From contig JANXYY010000006.1 of NCBI GenBank assembly GCA_025355805.1, positions 1-43,621 on the forward strand: 43,621 nt of DNA, read 5' to 3'. Below, piece by piece: positions 1 through 9,611 of the stretch. The translations under genes were made by a program, and so were the position numbers. Numbering within the stretch: position 1 is the first letter of the stretch; each line of letters opens with the position of its first letter. This stretch comes from Actinomycetes bacterium. Its GTDB lineage: Bacteria; Actinomycetota; Actinomycetes; Nanopelagicales; Nanopelagicaceae. The notes under the pieces were generated by a model. The model searched no databases. It was not told the DNA's origin and worked only from the letters and a program-made list of their open reading frames with translations.

Positions 1-1
1 G

Positions 2-1234
2 CAAACTACTGCCCCTGCTGGCGCTCTAGAGCGGGTGATCGTTCGTCAGCCCGCTTTTCTCCAAGGACTGTCAACTCTGCTTACCCAAGAACGCCTCGAG
101 CAGTGGCGGCAGTGGCTCAACTGGCGGGTTCTCTCAGGTGCAGCATCATTCCTCCCATCCTCCTTCGATGAAGCGAATTTCGCTTTCTATGAAAAAACTC
201 TGAGAGGGGTACCGGAGCAACGTCCACGCTGGCGCCGTGGCGTTGATTTTGTAAGCGCATCCTTGGGTGACCCGGTGGGTAAAATTTATGTGCAACGCCA
301 CTTTCCACCCTCAGCCAAAACTCAAATTCAAACTCTCGTTAGCAATCTACTCGATTCGTATCGCACCGAAATTGGCGGACTCCCCTGGATGGGCCCAGAG
401 ACTAAAAGTGCTGCCCTTGCGAAGTTAGCTAAATTCACCGTCAAGGTTGGCTACCCCGATAAGTGGCGCAATTACACGAATCTTGAGGTTACGGCTGGAG
501 ACCTACTGGACAACCTGCGCAGCATTGCCATCTTTGAATTTGATTGGAATTTTAGCAAACTTGGAGTTCCGGTCGATCGCTCGGAGTGGGCGATGACTCC
601 GCAGACCGTCAATGCCTGCATCGTGTTTGAACGGAATGAGATTCAATTCCCGGCTGCAATATTGCAGCCTCCATTCTTTGATCCAACGGCCGATGACGCA
701 GCGAATTATGGTGGCATTGGCGCGGTTATCGGTCATGAGATCGGGCACGGATTTGACGACCAAGGATCAAAGTTCGACGGTGACGGAAATCTAGTGAGTT
801 GGTGGAGCGATGCTGATCGATTGGCGTTTGAGAAGTTAGCCGATTCGCTGATTGCTCAATATGGCCTATTGGAACCGTCCGAGACTCCGGGCTCGAAGGT
901 AAATGGTGCTTTGACGGTCGGCGAAAATATTGGTGACCTTGGTGGCCTTCGTATGGCATACCTCGCTTACCAACTCTCACTCAAGGGTGCGCCCGCTCCG
1001 ATAATCGACGATCTCACCGGACCTCAGCGTCTCTTTTCTTCTTGGGCACAAATTTGGCGCACGAAAATCCGACCCGGAGAAGCGCTCCGCCGCTTGGCGA
1101 TCGACCCGCATTCACCAAATGAGTTTCGATGCAATGCCATCGTGAGTAACGTGGACGAATTTTACGAAGCCTTCAATGTGAAGGCAGGCGATGGACACTT
1201 CCGTGAGCCAGCGGAACGCGTAAAAATCTGGTGA
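2..1234 (+). CDS. M13 family metallopeptidase (neprilysin/PepO-like), 5' truncated by window edge
   Basis: Frame is open upstream to base 2. Contains HEIGHGFDDQGSKFDGDGNL (HExxH zinc motif), GENIGDLGG and a C-terminal ...REPAERVKIW typical of M13. Confidence 0.93.
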   Translation, partial: QTTAPAGALERVIVRQPAFLQGLSTLLTQERLEQWRQWLNWRVLSGAASFLPSSFDEANFAFYEKTLRGVPEQRPRWRRGVDFVSASLGDPVGKIYVQRHFPPSAKTQIQTLVSNLLDSYRTEIGGLPWMGPETKSAALAKLAKFTVKVGYPDKWRNYTNLEVTAGDLLDNLRSIAIFEFDWNFSKLGVPVDRSEWAMTPQTVNACIVFERNEIQFPAAILQPPFFDPTADDAANYGGIGAVIGHEIGHGFDDQGSKFDGDGNLVSWWSDADRLAFEKLADSLIAQYGLLEPSETPGSKVNGALTVGENIGDLGGLRMAYLAYQLSLKGAPAPIIDDLTGPQRLFSSWAQIWRTKIRPGEALRRLAIDPHSPNEFRCNAIVSNVDEFYEAFNVKAGDGHFREPAERVKIW

Positions 1235-1253
1235 AGCTGTCGAGAGGATTTGT

Positions 1254-2078
1254 ATGACATACAAAGTTTGGTTTATCACGGGAACTTCGCGTGGCTTCGG
1301 ACGCGAATGGGCGATCGCTGCATTGGAACGCGGGGACAAAGTTGCGGCCACGGCTCGAAATCTCGAAAGCCTGACAGACCTTCGTGAGCAGTACGGCGAT
1401 GCGGTTCTCCCTATTCAGTTGGACGTTACCGACAGGGCGGCCGTCTTTGCCGCCGTCGGGCAGGCGCATGCAAATTTTGATCGGCTTGATGTCGTTGTCA
1501 ACAATGCTGGGTACGGACTTTTCGGCATGATCGAGGAAGTGAGCGAAGCCGAGGCACGCGCGCAAATGGAGACCAATGTTTTTGGTGCGCTCTGGGTGAC
1601 GCAAGCCGCGCTTCCTTATCTGCGCGTTCAGCGCAGTGGTCACATCATTCAGGTCTCCTCAATCAGCGGGATTAGTGCGTTCATCAACATTGGCCTTTAC
1701 AACGCTTCTAAGTGGGCGTTGGAAGGCTTTTCTCAGTCGTTGGCGCAGGAGGTTGCGCCTTTTGGAATCCACGTGACATTGATCGAACCCGGCATATTTT
1801 CGACAGACTGGGGTGGGGTCTCGGCCATCCACGCCGCTCCTTTGGCGGCCTATGACGAGGTGAAGGAAATGGCTGTTGCCTTGCGTAAGAGCCGGGTGGG
1901 CAAGTCAGGCGACCCACACGCCACGCGAGCGGCGATCCTAAAGATCGTTGACGCGGCCGAGCCACCTTTGCGGATCTTCTTCGGCGAAGCCCCACTGGCA
2001 ATCGCTAAAGCCGACTACGCAGCCCGCATCGCGACCTGGGAAGCGTGGAATGCGGTCTCTCTGGAGGCGCAGGGTTAA
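1254..2078 (+). CDS. SDR family NAD(P)-dependent oxidoreductase
   Basis: N-terminal TGTSRGFGREWA cofactor motif, NNAGYG, and YNASKWALEGFSQSL (YxxxK) catalytic motif. Confidence 0.93.
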   Translation: MTYKVWFITGTSRGFGREWAIAALERGDKVAATARNLESLTDLREQYGDAVLPIQLDVTDRAAVFAAVGQAHANFDRLDVVVNNAGYGLFGMIEEVSEAEARAQMETNVFGALWVTQAALPYLRVQRSGHIIQVSSISGISAFINIGLYNASKWALEGFSQSLAQEVAPFGIHVTLIEPGIFSTDWGGVSAIHAAPLAAYDEVKEMAVALRKSRVGKSGDPHATRAAILKIVDAAEPPLRIFFGEAPLAIAKADYAARIATWEAWNAVSLEAQG

Positions 2079-2129
2079 CTAGGCAAAAAGAGTTGATTTG
2101 CACGCTGTTCGTGTGAAAACCTGCGCGGC

Positions 2130-3467
2130 ATGGAAAAGGCTGAGAGCCAATCGCAGCCCTCGAAATCCGGCACCGCAGAGGAGCCAAAACCTCGAGGATG
2201 GCGCGGGATCCTTGGGGTCTTGGGTCCTGGGCTCGTTACGGGAGCCTCTGATGACGACCCTTCGGGGATAGCCACCTATTCACAAGCGGGCGCACAATCA
2301 GGTCTCGGATTGTTGTGGGTCTCGTTAGTGACTCTGCCGCTGATGGCCGGGGTGCAGGAAATTTGCGACCGTACGGCGTTGGCGACTGGAAAAGGGCTAG
2401 GCGAACTCGCGGCTCAAAAATTCCAAGGCAAAGCTCGCCGAGTTCTCGCAGTTCTCATAGCGGCTTTGATCGTGGCGAATGCATTGAATATCGCCGCAGA
2501 TTTAGTGGCAATCGGTAGCGGAATGAATCTCCTTCACGCGGGTCCTATCTGGTTATGGGCGCTAATCGCCGGAGGCCTAATCACAATACTTGTCATCCTA
2601 GGTAGTTTCGCTCAACTCGCTCGAATTTTTAAACTGCTCTGCCTAGCCTTATTAACATACTTCGCCGTCATGTTTTCGGTGAATGTGAACTGGGCGCAGG
2701 TCGCTAAGAGCACCTTTATCCCGCACATTTCATTTACGAAAAACTTCATCGCCCTACTCGTAGCAGTGCTCGGCACCACAATTAGTCCGTACCTGTTTTT
2801 CTGGCAATCTGCCCACAGGCTTGAGGACATGCGCGAGGAGCCAGAAGGTGGAGACCGAGCTGTGCCGCTACGAATGCGCAGTAACCGAAACGCCATTTGG
2901 AAGTCACGCACTAGCCGTCTTGATGTGTTTTTCGGAATGACATTCTCGAACCTGGTCATGTTTGCAATCATCGTGTCGGCGGCCTCTACCCTGCATGGCA
3001 AAACCATCAATAGCGCAGCCGACGCTGCAGCCGCCCTTAAGCCAGTCGCTGGCAAATGGGCATCTGATCTCTTCGCTATCGGGTTTATCGGTACCGGCAT
3101 GCTGGCGGTACCCGTATTAGCTGGCGCCGGTGCAGCTGGCATGGCGGGTTTACTCGGAAAGCGTTATGGCTTCTCGCGTTCGGTACGCAAGGCACCGGTT
3201 TTTTATGGCCTCGTCGCGGTAGGAACTCTCGGCGGCGCTATCTTAAGTCTGGTCTCGAGCAATCCGATTCAACTTCTAGTAATTGTTGCAGTTATTAACG
3301 GTGTTGCGGCCGCACCGTTCCTGCTCCTTGTAATGCTCATTTCAAGAGACAAAACTCTTATGGGCGAGTACCGGAATGGTCGACTTGCTTCTTTCATCGG
3401 TTGGGGGACGTTCGTCGTTATGGCGGTCGCGTCTCTTACTCTCTTGGCGCAAGCCGTAGGCCTCTAG
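2130..3467 (+). CDS. NRAMP-family / NRAMP-related divalent metal transporter
   Basis: LGPGLVTGASDDDPSGIATYSQAGAQ at TM1 and about 11 hydrophobic segments. Canonical DPGN/MPHN motifs are replaced (see findings). Confidence 0.85.
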   Translation: MEKAESQSQPSKSGTAEEPKPRGWRGILGVLGPGLVTGASDDDPSGIATYSQAGAQSGLGLLWVSLVTLPLMAGVQEICDRTALATGKGLGELAAQKFQGKARRVLAVLIAALIVANALNIAADLVAIGSGMNLLHAGPIWLWALIAGGLITILVILGSFAQLARIFKLLCLALLTYFAVMFSVNVNWAQVAKSTFIPHISFTKNFIALLVAVLGTTISPYLFFWQSAHRLEDMREEPEGGDRAVPLRMRSNRNAIWKSRTSRLDVFFGMTFSNLVMFAIIVSAASTLHGKTINSAADAAAALKPVAGKWASDLFAIGFIGTGMLAVPVLAGAGAAGMAGLLGKRYGFSRSVRKAPVFYGLVAVGTLGGAILSLVSSNPIQLLVIVAVINGVAAAPFLLLVMLISRDKTLMGEYRNGRLASFIGWGTFVVMAVASLTLLAQAVGL

Positions 3468-5095
3468 AAACGATGCATTAGGCGCTTGCGGATGCTTCGT
3501 GCGTCAGGGTCATAAAGAATTCGGTAGATCGGAGATGCCCAAAGGCGCGTCCACCATTTCAATTTCAAGAGGTTGTAAGTACGCAACTGACCGGTCGGGC
3601 GTGCTCCACGGCTTCCGCTGGCATGCCAGGAATCGAGATCCATCGCGGTTTTACGAAATATCTCGAAGGTTTGAATAGGGTCCGCAAGATCCGCCATCGA
3701 CGCGTTACTTCCGAGATGTTCGTGAGCAAGTTCCAGTCGCATCGCCCGTGCCCAAGAGTTGGACGCGTCAGAGCCGATGTGGAGCACAGCGCAACTCAGT
3801 TCGCTGTCGTGCGTCCAGGACCTTCGATTAGCGTTGTCCGACCCGACGCAACCCCAGGTGTCGTCGATCACGCAAGTCTTGGCGTGTACATAGATCGGCG
3901 TCCCAGCGGTATTTTCAAGACTGTATATGGCAACCCTCGGGCCACCCGCCTTCTGCAGTATCTGCATCGCGGCATCGCGTCCGACCAGGTTGGGAGGCAA
4001 GGCACTACCGTCTCGGTCTGGATATCCAGGGATTATGACGATTAGTCGGAGTTTGGGCTCGCGGATAAGGGCGCTTGCGAATACTTTTGCGACGTCGCCT
4101 GACCACAAATACTGGTCCTCGATGTAGACCAACGAGCGCGCCTGTAGCAGCGCTTTCTGGTAGCCACGAGCCACGCTCATTTCGCCTTTCGGGGCGAACG
4201 GGTAGCCAGATACGCGACGCGGGTACGTGCGCAAAAGTTGTGCTGCGTGATCGCCTCGTGGTTCCGGGTCGGGAAGCTGCGGTGGCAGCGGGCGCGCGGT
4301 TCGGACTTCGCCTCGAATTTTGTCCTGGATAAAATGGATTGGGTTGCTGCTGATCGGTGCAGGATCGTTCCATCTTTCGCGGAACACTGTTTCGGCATCG
4401 CCGACGGCAGGTCCCTGCACGGCCAATTGGATATCGTGCCACGGGGGGCGGGATCCATATACCGCGGCCATTTCGACGCTCTGAGGATCACCGAAATGTT
4501 GGTGGTCGTCACGACGCCCGTGGCAAAGATCTATTCCCCCGATGAAGGCAACGTCTCGTTCGGGATGATCTGGGTGTCGCAGAACGACGAGTTTTTGATG
4601 ATGAGATCCCAGCGGACGGACCCGCATATCCAGTAGGCACTGCCCACCAGCTTCATCGATGATTTCGTCGAAGCGCCGGTTCTCGCTAGCGCTGAATTCA
4701 GCATGATCGGAGTGTGATCGCCACAGCAGCCCTCGGACGTCGACGCCGCGGCGAGCCGCGTCTGCAAACACCCCAGCCACTTCCGTTCCCGGTCCATCAA
4801 GGCGCTCATCCGGATCTCCTCGCCAGTCCGTAAACATCAGTAGATCGCCAGCCTTCATAGCTTGAACCGCCATAAAGAGTTCGCGGAAGTAGGTCTGACC
4901 GTCGATGAGGGCTCGCACCTGATTACCCGTGGACCAGGCCATTCCATCGGGGTGGCGAGAGTCCAAAATTGTGTGAGTGTTGCCGCGCTCATTTGCACTG
5001 AGAAACCATTTGTCGGGTGCGTTAAAGACAATATTGGTCATCTGACCAGATGGCTCTTCGACAATGGGTGTCATGACTGTTCCTCCACACGACAT
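3464..5095 (-). CDS. Phospholipase D-like domain protein (two HKD motifs)
   Basis: SHHQKLVVLRHPDHPERDVAFIGGIDL and VHAKTCVIDDTWGCVGSDNANRRSW are PLD/HKD signatures. Confidence 0.88.
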   Translation of the reverse strand: MSCGGTVMTPIVEEPSGQMTNIVFNAPDKWFLSANERGNTHTILDSRHPDGMAWSTGNQVRALIDGQTYFRELFMAVQAMKAGDLLMFTDWRGDPDERLDGPGTEVAGVFADAARRGVDVRGLLWRSHSDHAEFSASENRRFDEIIDEAGGQCLLDMRVRPLGSHHQKLVVLRHPDHPERDVAFIGGIDLCHGRRDDHQHFGDPQSVEMAAVYGSRPPWHDIQLAVQGPAVGDAETVFRERWNDPAPISSNPIHFIQDKIRGEVRTARPLPPQLPDPEPRGDHAAQLLRTYPRRVSGYPFAPKGEMSVARGYQKALLQARSLVYIEDQYLWSGDVAKVFASALIREPKLRLIVIIPGYPDRDGSALPPNLVGRDAAMQILQKAGGPRVAIYSLENTAGTPIYVHAKTCVIDDTWGCVGSDNANRRSWTHDSELSCAVLHIGSDASNSWARAMRLELAHEHLGSNASMADLADPIQTFEIFRKTAMDLDSWHASGSRGARPTGQLRTYNLLKLKWWTRLWASPIYRILYDPDARSIRKRLMHRF

Positions 5096-5172
5096 TTTTT
5101 AGTCTAAGCAGATAGGCAACGCGACGAGATATTAGCGCAACTGTGCCGGTTCGCTAGAACAAATCTTTGCTT

Positions 5173-5927
5173 CTACAAAATCCAATGTGCTGGTCGAGTT
5201 AGCGATGGTGGCAACCTCGTCGCCGAGTCGCCCTTGGCTGAGTTGAGTTGAGATTGAGTAAGAAAGAAACTAGATGAGAGGTCCGCACCGCTTAAATTTG
5301 AGTCTCGTAAATCAGCACCGATCAGATCTACCGCACGTAGATCAGCACCAGATAGATCCGCCCCGGACCGATTTTGCGAGAGCGCTTCGACACCTGCACC
5401 TCCGATATCGAACCTGTACGAACGAGTTCGCTAGTTCGCGACAAAATCGCGTTCACCCGTTCTCGATGGGATGCAACATCGACGGAACGAACAAGTTCAT
5501 CGCGAATCGGACGCGCTTCCAGCATTTCAATCGCTTCGTTCAAATACCAGAGCAGTTCATGAAGTTGCCGCATGACCGGCAGAAGGGCGAACATCAGGTT
5601 TCTAGTATCCGGTGCCTGCCGCCAACTTCGCCCCCCGAAACTGACTTGCGAAAGTTTCTGTCCCGCACCGAAACATTCGTACACCGTGCAGCCTTTGAAA
5701 CCGCTTTCTCGAAGACGTGAGTGAATGCCGCAACGAAAATCCTCCTGCAGATTTATACATGGCTCGCCTGCATCTTTGTCGATTGCGAAGTCGGCTGATT
5801 TCTCAAACGCCAAAGCGATGCAACACAATCCGAAGCAGTCGTCGCAATCGGCTTGTAGCAATTCCCGCCTTGCTTCTGGGAGAGATTGAATTTCAGTCAG
5901 CGCTCCTATCGACCTTGCACTGCCCAA
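5173..5927 (-). pseudogene. Pentapeptide-repeat protein with Cys-rich N-terminal domain, disrupted by a frameshift
   Basis: ORF 5328..5927 encodes LLQADCDDCFGLCCIALAFEKSADFAIDKDAGEPC...GCTVYECFGAGQKLSQVSFGGRSW. The repeat-bearing C-terminus (SGADLSGADLRAVDLIGADLRDSNLSGADLSSSFFLTQSQLNSAKGDSATRLPPSLTRPAHWIL*) lies in a different frame at about 5173..5400. Confidence 0.8.
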
Positions 5928-6028
5928 GCTCGCGCAATCAGTGGTATCGAGCCGTCTGAAGACGAGGGTAGTCCGAGTTGTATTCGATCTCGTAGAGCCT
6001 CGCGATGATCGACGTCCAACGACAAGGC

Positions 6029-6556
6029 CTATCCGGGGGCGGGCGCCTGGCCGCCAAGAAACGGAGTCCAGTAGTCATCGAAATCGCGAAATACCGTGGG
6101 TACGTCAATAAGTTGCGATCTAACGTCAGTGAAACCGGCGTCTCGCCAGATTGATTCAAGCCGTTCAGGGTTACAGATGTCGAAACGACGTCCCTCGTCT
6201 AATTTTGCGGCCCCTGGATCGAGGGCGACAGCTGCGACGATGCCTTTCGGTGCGACTTCAAATATTTCCTGCGGCAGGTTGGTCGCATCGCCGGTGACGA
6301 AGTTGGCGCGAGAATCCTGGATCTGTGCACCTGCCCAGGCCACATACGCCGGCGATGGGTCGACACCGAGTACTGAGGTGGGTTCGCATTGCGTGAGGAT
6401 CGCCGCACTTAGGGCACCAGTTCCGGATTCCACATCCAGCCAACTCTTTTGAGGTGCCAGGTCGGGCCAGTCCAGGAACTTCGTGGCAACGAGGCGGCTC
6501 CACCTTCCGACGTAGGGTTCATAAGCATCGCCGCTCTCCCAAACTTCACTCATCAC
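6029..6556 (-). pseudogene. Class I SAM-dependent methyltransferase remnant (apparent internal deletion and C-terminal truncation)
   Basis: Starts as a methyltransferase (WESGDAYEPYVGRWSRLVATKFL...GVDPSPAYVAWA...GDATNLPQ), then jumps to the family's C-terminal part (VALDPGAAKLDEGRRFDICNPERL...DVPTVFRDFDDYWTPFLGGQAPAPG) and stops. The central sheet region is missing and motif I is altered (LDVESGTG). Confidence 0.65.
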
Positions 6557-6676
6557 AGTTCCCCTCTTTTCATGGACCGCGTAACGCTTCCAGTGCCGTC
6601 GGATTCATTACTGGTCTGTTTTGTAAACAACCATGATCGCCCAACGTGCACTCGCTCAAGGAGGTGAGCCCTTTCT

Positions 6677-7441
6677 TCATTGCGCCAACACGAGACTGAA
6701 GGCAATGAAGCCAGGCTCTCGGTTCAGTGTCTCGAAGTACTCAGGGTAGGGATCGGCCATTTCTTGGATAGGCCGGGGCTCAATGAGTCGCTGTATCACG
6801 AAGCCAGCCTCAGCGAACTCCGCGCACCATCGTTCCAGGGGCTGACGCCACGATTGCACTCGCCAGCCCTGTGACCAGGTCTCTTCCACCTTCGAAATCT
6901 CGAAGTACCCTCCGCCAAGCCGCAGCCAGTCCGACGTTGGGTGAGTGGTGGAGATGAGCAAACGCCCACGAGGCGTCAATACCCGAGCCAGATTGCTTAG
7001 AGCTCTCACGCGGTTGTCGAGGTGTGAGAGAACCAGAGCCATGACGACCAAGTCCTGTGAACCATCCTCGATCCAATCGAGGTCATCTTCCAGAGACGCA
7101 CGACGGACCACGGCTCTATCTCCGAGCCGTAATGAGGCCAGCCGTACCATCTCGGTGCTCTCGTCAAAAGCTGTGACTAGAGCGCCTAGATCCACTAATT
7201 CCTGCGAGTAGAGACCAGGTCCGCAACCAGCATCGAGAACTCTGAGGCCACGCACGTCACCGGCTAGGTCCAGCAGCGCCGGGCGGTCGTAGTAAGCGTT
7301 GTAAGCGCTGTCTTCAGCGTGTACCTCGAATGCCTCCGCGAACAGGTCGTATTGCGCACCGTCATCAGAGCTCGTGGAATCCATAGTGCCACTCCGACGA
7401 TTTCTGACAACTATTAAGGGCCGGGGCAACTGGTCGTTCAA
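6677..7441 (-). CDS. Class I SAM-dependent methyltransferase (start probably at the internal MDSTSSDDG, about 7384)
   Basis: GLRVLDAGCGPGLYSQELVDLGALVTAFDES motif I and LVVMALVLSHLDNRVRALSNLARVLTPRGRLLIS post-I motifs. Confidence 0.9.
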   Translation of the reverse strand: MNDQLPRPLIVVRNRRSGTMDSTSSDDGAQYDLFAEAFEVHAEDSAYNAYYDRPALLDLAGDVRGLRVLDAGCGPGLYSQELVDLGALVTAFDESTEMVRLASLRLGDRAVVRRASLEDDLDWIEDGSQDLVVMALVLSHLDNRVRALSNLARVLTPRGRLLISTTHPTSDWLRLGGGYFEISKVEETWSQGWRVQSWRQPLERWCAEFAEAGFVIQRLIEPRPIQEMADPYPEYFETLNREPGFIAFSLVLAQ

Positions 7442-7540
7442 GCAGCCAACTACCGTTTAGACTTCAAGCCAGACCTTTCCAGGGTTCGACTTTTGTCACG
7501 GGTTTTGTCATGGCTTTTGTCGTACTTTTTGATTGGTCCC

Positions 7541-7613
7541 GGGCCTCTAGCTCAGTCGGTAGAGCAACGGACTTTTAATCCGTGGGTCGTCGGTTCGATC
7601 CCGACGGGGCCCA
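7541..7613 (+). tRNA. tRNA-Lys (anticodon TTT)
   Basis: GGGCCTC...GGGGCCC acceptor stem, TAGCTCAGTCGGTAGAGC D-arm, anticodon loop CTTTTAA (TTT at 7574-7576), T-arm GTCGGTTCGATCCCGAC. CCA not encoded. Confidence 0.97.
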
Positions 7614-7629
7614 CCCTCCTCAATTTTTC

Positions 7630-7674
7630 GGTGAGCGGCGGGTTGCCTCACCTTGAGCGGCGGGTTGCCTCACC
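7630..7674. repeat. Tandem pair of 22-23 bp imperfect hairpin units (copy B of dispersed element)
   Basis: GGTGAGCGGCGGGTTGCCTCACC followed by TTGAGCGGCGGGTTGCCTCACC, preceded by TTTTTC. Confidence 0.85.
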
Positions 7675-7743
7675 GGGTATCGCTCCCAGTGGCGGCGAGG
7701 TCGTCAAAATGCGTAGGAGCATCCTTCGTGCGACGATCTAGTC

Positions 7744-8910
7744 ATGTCACGTTCCTTGGTCTTGCTTGGTTCAGGTGAGACCAGTCCGACGATGGTCACT
7801 CCGCATCAGCAAATCTTTCAATCGATTGCCGACGATAAACGCAATTCGTCGGTCTATCTCGACACCTCTTTTGGATTTCAAGAGAATGCCGATGAGATAT
7901 CGGAGCGCATCGAAAACTATTTTCTGAATTCAGTCGGCGTGAAGCTGAACCGGGCCAGTCTCAAAACATCCGATGACTCTCCGGCCTCCGTTGCCGAAGC
8001 GTTGGCTGCGGTTCGTGCCGCGCACTGGGTTTTTGCTGGACCTGGGAGCCCAACCTATGCATTGGGCGTCTGGCAACAGAGCGGGATGGCGGCAGCACTC
8101 GAAGACGTGCTTGATCGCGGCGTCGTCGTATTCGCGTCCGCTGCTGCGTTGACCGCCGGTACGCATACGGTGCCGGTGTACGAAATTTATAAAGTGGGCG
8201 AACGACCATCATGGCGTGAGGGCATGGATCTTCTAAGCAAAGCGACCGGACTTAAGGCTGCGGTAATTCCACACTTTGATAATGCCGAAGGTGGTACTCA
8301 CGACACTCGTTTTTGTTACTTAGGTGAACGGCGACTTTCCTTACTTGAAGAACAATTGCCCGTCGACACATTCATTCTGGGGATCGACGAACACACCGGC
8401 CTACGCATAGATCTCGATGAACAACTAGCGCATGTTTTTGGTCGCGGCGGTATGACGGTGCGAATGGGCGGTCATCTTTGGACGGTGCCAGCCGGCGAAA
8501 CGGTTTCCGTCGCAGATATTGCGGCTCATGCAGGCACGCGACTTGCAAATGTAAAAGTCGAATCCGCGGAACGGCTGAACTTGCGACACGTGGAAGAGAT
8601 GATTGAGTCGGGTCGAGTCAATGATGCGGTCGAGGCATTACTTAATTTGGACGAGATAGATCGAGATATTGATACGCGCGCAGTAGTGCACGCACTCATC
8701 ACCCGACTTGGACAGTTAGCCGCGAGCCCTCGAGTCGACGTGCGTTCGATCGTTGGTCCTTATGTGGATGCGCTTCTTGAGGCGCGACAACTGGCTCGTC
8801 AGAACAAACGGTGGGACGAGGCGGATAGCATTCGCGACCGATTAACTGAGTTGAAAGTCATAATCAAGGATGATTCCAACGAGTCTTCCTGGGAAATTGA
8901 ATTGACGTGA
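7744..8910 (+). CDS. Peptidase S51 / type 1 glutamine amidotransferase-like protein with CysS C-terminal-like domain
   Basis: N-terminus LVLLGSGETSPTMV, FAGPGSPTYALGVW, VVVFASAAALTAG. C-terminus YVDALLEARQLARQNKRWDEADSIRDRLTELKVIIKDDSNESSWEIEL resembles the extreme C-terminus of cysteinyl-tRNA synthetase. Confidence 0.75.
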   Translation: MSRSLVLLGSGETSPTMVTPHQQIFQSIADDKRNSSVYLDTSFGFQENADEISERIENYFLNSVGVKLNRASLKTSDDSPASVAEALAAVRAAHWVFAGPGSPTYALGVWQQSGMAAALEDVLDRGVVVFASAAALTAGTHTVPVYEIYKVGERPSWREGMDLLSKATGLKAAVIPHFDNAEGGTHDTRFCYLGERRLSLLEEQLPVDTFILGIDEHTGLRIDLDEQLAHVFGRGGMTVRMGGHLWTVPAGETVSVADIAAHAGTRLANVKVESAERLNLRHVEEMIESGRVNDAVEALLNLDEIDRDIDTRAVVHALITRLGQLAASPRVDVRSIVGPYVDALLEARQLARQNKRWDEADSIRDRLTELKVIIKDDSNESSWEIELT

Positions 8911-9611
8911 ATCCTGGGCCACTTGCGTTGGTGGGATCTGGCGAATATTTGCCGGTAATGCTTGAAATTGAACGCGAGTTGCTTAATGGGCGCCCCAGCA
9001 AATATGTCCAGATTCCCCTTGCTGCTGGGCTCGAAAATGACGAATCGCTTGACTATTGGGTGCGCCTTGGTCAAGTTCAAGCGGAACGTTTAGGCGTCGA
9101 ATCGGTACCGCTTCGCGTCCGTGATAAAAAGGACGCAGACGATCCCGACATTGCGCAACTGGTCAAAGGCGCAGGGCTCATTTATCTATCAGGTGGCAAT
9201 CCCAGCCACCTGGCGAAATCCCTACACGAGACGGCTTTGTGGAGAGCAATCGTCAAGGAGTGGCAGGGTGGAGCGGCGCTCGCTGGTTGCAGTGCTGGCG
9301 CGATGGCGCTCACGGATTGGGTTCCAGCATTTCGCTTACCTATGCAAGAGCCAACGCGCGGCCTTGGCCTTCTACCGCATCTGCGAGTCCTGCCGCATTT
9401 TGATCGCATGTTCACGAGGATTCCCGAATTATTATCACGATTCTCCGACGTGCCAGATGGTGTAATTGTGATCGGGATTGATGAAGATACTGCGATGGTC
9501 GGTGGGCCATATCAGTGGACCGTGCAGGGACGGCAATCTGTTTGGTTGCTCAACGGTTCGCACCGGCAGGAGTTCCGCTCCGGGGATGTAGTTACTACAC
9601 CTAAAATTTAG
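8907..9611 (+). CDS. Peptidase S51-like / type 1 glutamine amidotransferase-like protein
   Basis: LALVGSGEYLPVM, LIYLSGGNPSHLAKSL and AGCSAGAMAL (Ser nucleophile elbow). Overlaps upstream gene by 4 bp (GTGA). Confidence 0.82.
   Translation: MNPGPLALVGSGEYLPVMLEIERELLNGRPSKYVQIPLAAGLENDESLDYWVRLGQVQAERLGVESVPLRVRDKKDADDPDIAQLVKGAGLIYLSGGNPSHLAKSLHETALWRAIVKEWQGGAALAGCSAGAMALTDWVPAFRLPMQEPTRGLGLLPHLRVLPHFDRMFTRIPELLSRFSDVPDGVIVIGIDEDTAMVGGPYQWTVQGRQSVWLLNGSHRQEFRSGDVVTTPKI

Noticed and set aside
4238-4636. Plus-strand ORFs across 3.6-4.6 kb
   Set aside because: They lie antisense to the well-supported phospholipase D-like gene and have no recognisable motifs.
7630-7674. Possible mini CRISPR array
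   Set aside because: Units are directly adjacent hairpins with no variable spacers, and no cas genes occur in the window.
7493-7741. ORF encoding GPLAQSVEQRTFNPWVVGSIPTGPT
   Set aside because: This is translation through the tRNA-Lys gene, a well-known spurious protein pattern.
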